From Faunimonas pinastri (GTDB lineage: Bacteria > Pseudomonadota > Alphaproteobacteria > Rhizobiales > Afifellaceae): a DNA stretch of 64,000 nucleotides. Shown here one piece after another: positions 62,295 through 64,000 of the stretch. The stretch covers positions 35,010 to 99,009 of the forward strand of contig NZ_FOFG01000015.1 of assembly GCF_900110915.1 (NCBI RefSeq). Reading direction: 5' to 3'. The position numbers were made by a program, and so were the translations under genes. How positions within the stretch are numbered: position 1 is the first letter of the stretch; every line of letters begins with the position of its first letter. The notes beneath the pieces are model-generated. The model did not search any database, had not been told where the DNA came from, and saw only the letters and a list, made by a program, of their open reading frames with translations.

Positions 62295-63469
62295 TGCACC
62301 AGCCTCAGCCGCGGCGCCTGCGAGGCGCGGGATGTCGGATCGCCGAGACCCCGAACGTCTTGCAAGGGCGACGCCATGTAGGGATCCGGCATCACGATCC
62401 GGCCCGTCTCCTCCAGCAGCTCGAAACGTCCGCCGGGGACGGCCCGGCCGAGCCATGGGGTCAGGACCGCATGCTTCGTGAGGGGATCGAGGGCAAGCGG
62501 TCCCATTGGGAGGATCGGGCGGCACTCGGCCGCCACGGCATCGATCGCGGCGGGGTCGTCGGTGCCGGTCCGGCGAATCGCCTCCGCCAGCAGCAGCACG
62601 GCGGAATAGGCGCCGACGAAGAAGGCGGAAACGCGCTGTTTCGGGCCGAGCCGCGCCGCCACGCGACCCAGAAAGGCGCGGTTTTCCCCGGTCGGGATGC
62701 TGTCGAAATAGCTCGCGGTGGCGATGTGCCCGATCGCGGCGGGGCCGACGATATCGAGTTCCAGTTCCGTGAGGTTGCAGCTGAGCACCGGACGGCGCTC
62801 GGGAAGGAACGCGGCGTCTTCCTGCGCCAGCGCATGGTAGGCGCGCAGGAAGGCGTAGCTCGACGGGCCGATCAGATTGTTGAGAACGAAATCCGGACGC
62901 GTCTCGCGGATTTCCGCGATCAGTCTTCCCACGTCCGTGTCGCCCAGCGGCAGGCAGCGCTCGCCCGCAACCTCGCCGCCCCCATGCGTCACGAGCTCCC
63001 GGGCGATCCGGTTGTTTTCCCAGCCCCAGATGTAATTGGAGCCCACCAGGAAAGGCCGCGTGCCGAAAGTCTCGAAGGCATGCGCGAAGAGCGGCAGGAC
63101 ATGCTGGTTGGGGCAGGCCCCGAGATAGAAGACGTGGTCGTTGGCCTCGAAGCCCTCATAGGGGCAGGCATACCAAAGGCGCGCCTCGTGCTTCTCGACG
63201 ACCGGGATCACCTCCTTGCGGCTCCAGGACGTGATGCCGCCGATCACGTGCCGAACGCGGCCCGGGCGGACAAGGGCGTCGCACATAGGGCCGTACCGGT
63301 CGAAGCGACCGCGCGGATCGGCGATCTCTGCGCGGAAGCTGAAGCCGTAATCCGGCGATGCGTTCACCTCGTCGATCGCCATGCGCGCGCCGGCGAGACC
63401 CTGCTGCCCGAGAGCAGCATAAGAACCTTCCGTCGAGTAAAGCACGCCGAGATCGAAGATCCTCTCCAT
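62291..63469 (-). CDS. AmiC-like amide-binding sensor
   Basis: A 392-residue cytoplasmic periplasmic-binding-fold protein (LGVLYSTEGSYAALGQQG, WSRKEVIPVVE, FYLGACPNQH). There is no signal peptide, consistent with the Pseudomonas AmiC, which senses amides and holds AmiR inactive. It is paralogous to UrtA earlier in the window (both show IRSRKEV-type and PNQ motifs). ATG 63469 is chosen; an in-frame start at 63508 lies inside the terminator. It is the first gene of the operon. Confidence 0.9.
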   Translation of the reverse strand: MERIFDLGVLYSTEGSYAALGQQGLAGARMAIDEVNASPDYGFSFRAEIADPRGRFDRYGPMCDALVRPGRVRHVIGGITSWSRKEVIPVVEKHEARLWYACPYEGFEANDHVFYLGACPNQHVLPLFAHAFETFGTRPFLVGSNYIWGWENNRIARELVTHGGGEVAGERCLPLGDTDVGRLIAEIRETRPDFVLNNLIGPSSYAFLRAYHALAQEDAAFLPERRPVLSCNLTELELDIVGPAAIGHIATASYFDSIPTGENRAFLGRVAARLGPKQRVSAFFVGAYSAVLLLAEAIRRTGTDDPAAIDAVAAECRPILPMGPLALDPLTKHAVLTPWLGRAVPGGRFELLEETGRIVMPDPYMASPLQDVRGLGDPTSRASQAPRLRLVQ

Positions 63470-63486
63470 GAGGGTGCGCCAGCTCC

Positions 63487-63528
63487 AAAACGAAAAACCC
63501 CACGCCATCGGAAAGATGGATCGCGGGG
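63487..63528 (-). terminator. Leader terminator upstream of amiC-like gene
   Basis: On the minus strand: CCCCGCG-AT-CCATC, loop TTTCC, GATGG-CGTGGGG, then TTTTTCGTTTT, 18 bases before amiC. A near-perfect intrinsic terminator inside the 5' leader, as expected for AmiR antitermination. It could alternatively end the upstream IS transcript. Confidence 0.8.
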
Positions 63529-63565
63529 CGCAATTGCCGGGTGGCCGAAGAGGCCGATTGAGACG

Positions 63566-63593
63566 AACGTATCGACCGAGAGGGGGGAGTCAA
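63566..63593 (-). promoter_or_regulatory. Candidate promoter for amide operon
   Basis: TTGACT (63593-63588) and TACGTT (63571-63566), spacer 16, on the minus strand, 38 bases before the leader terminator. A GGCC/GGCC mini-hairpin lies between them. The -10 match is weak. Confidence 0.35.
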
Positions 63594-63619
63594 GCGGGCC
63601 AGAGACCGGAATGCCCGCT
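63593..63619. repeat. 7-bp inverted repeat upstream of amide promoter
   Basis: agcgggc/gcccgct with a 13-base loop, between the IS end and the candidate promoter. Role unknown. Confidence 0.35.
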
Positions 63620-63642
63620 CGATGAAACTTTGCGCAATCTGC

Positions 63643-64000
63643 CTAGGTCGTAGACTCATAAGCTCTCAGCCATAGGCGTGTTGAGGCGATCAGGACGGCT
63701 GCGAGAAAGTTTCGGGCGAGCTTGTCGAAGCGCGTTGCGACACGGCGGAAGTGTTTGAGCTTGCAGAAGAACCGCTCCACGAGGTTGCGCCGGCGGTAGA
63801 GGGCTGGCTCGACGGAGCGCTGCACACGGACCCGGCTCTGGGTGGGGATATGCGCCTGTCCGCCTGTTTTGGCGACAAGATCGAGGATGGCGCGGCTGTC
63901 ATAAGCGCGGTCCGCAACGAGTGCTCCGGCTGCGGGCAGGCCGACCAGCAGGTCCGGAACGGCGGTTTTGTCCGAAGCCTGGCCGGCGGTGATCAGCAGC
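63643..64000 (-). mobile_element. IS5-family transposase, C-terminal part (runs off window)
   Basis: An open minus-strand frame of 118 residues cut by the window end. It has the second catalytic Asp in VADRAYDSRAI and the catalytic Glu in NLVERFFCKLKHFRRVATRFDKL, typical of IS5 (IS427-like) DDE transposases. It ends WLRAYESTT. The element end should lie just left of 63643; its inverted repeat cannot be verified because the other end is outside. It adjoins the amide operon leader. Confidence 0.9.

Overview
The window reads as chromosomal DNA of a GC-rich alphaproteobacterium, most likely of the Hyphomicrobiales (Rhizobiales) type. Two conserved alphaproteobacterial gene orders support this: eno / kdsA-pyrG-secG-tpiA / ppiD-trpE on the left, and DUF1178-nitrilase-grxC-comF / methyltransferase-mutT-argJ-PPIase / secA in the middle. 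No rRNA, tRNA or CRISPR array was seen. About 50 genes fill almost all of the sequence.

Layout. 0-10 kb: housekeeping genes (enolase, QueF, KdsA, CTP synthase, SecG, triosephosphate isomerase, a PpiD-like chaperone, TrpE). 10-21.5 kb: a de novo purine cluster (PurCE fusion, PurM, PurL, PurN, PurD, PurF, GuaB). Several members look unlike normal alphaproteobacterial enzymes: a PAICS-like PurC-PurE fusion, a one-chain 1268-residue PurL whose C-terminus resembles animal FGAM synthase, and divergent PurM and PurN. 21.5-27.2 kb: a urea ABC importer operon, urtABCDE. 27.4-31.7 kb, divergent from urtA: a giant hybrid sensor kinase whose input domain is an NCS1-type nucleobase transporter with a cysteine-rich linker, plus a LuxR-type response regulator. 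A 7-2-7 palindrome resembling a LuxR/NarL-type site lies between them and urtA. 31.8-36.2 kb: an RND efflux adaptor and pump.

36-47.5 kb: the DUF1178-to-comF block, methyltransferase, MutT, ArgJ, periplasmic PPIase, SecA, a Gly/Ser/Thr-rich secreted protein, a DUF4396 membrane protein and AroQ. 47.6-53.4 kb: an aminoglycoside-phosphotransferase-like protein; an LTxxQ-motif exported protein divergent from an OmpR-type two-component system, both rich in Pro and Gly; and a DUF3829 protein. 53.6-63.5 kb: an amide/peptide utilisation island, with an M20 peptidase and a GntR regulator that each carry a single-base frameshift, then one long minus-strand operon (AmiC-like sensor, AmiR-like ANTAR antiterminator, dipeptide-type ABC transporter, acetamidase/formamidase). 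Its leader contains a strong intrinsic terminator, as expected for ANTAR antitermination. The right edge cuts through an IS5-family transposase next to this operon.

Together the accessory genes suggest a strain well equipped to scavenge organic nitrogen (urea, amides, possibly nucleobases), with regulation by ligand-sensing proteins related to the transport and binding proteins themselves.
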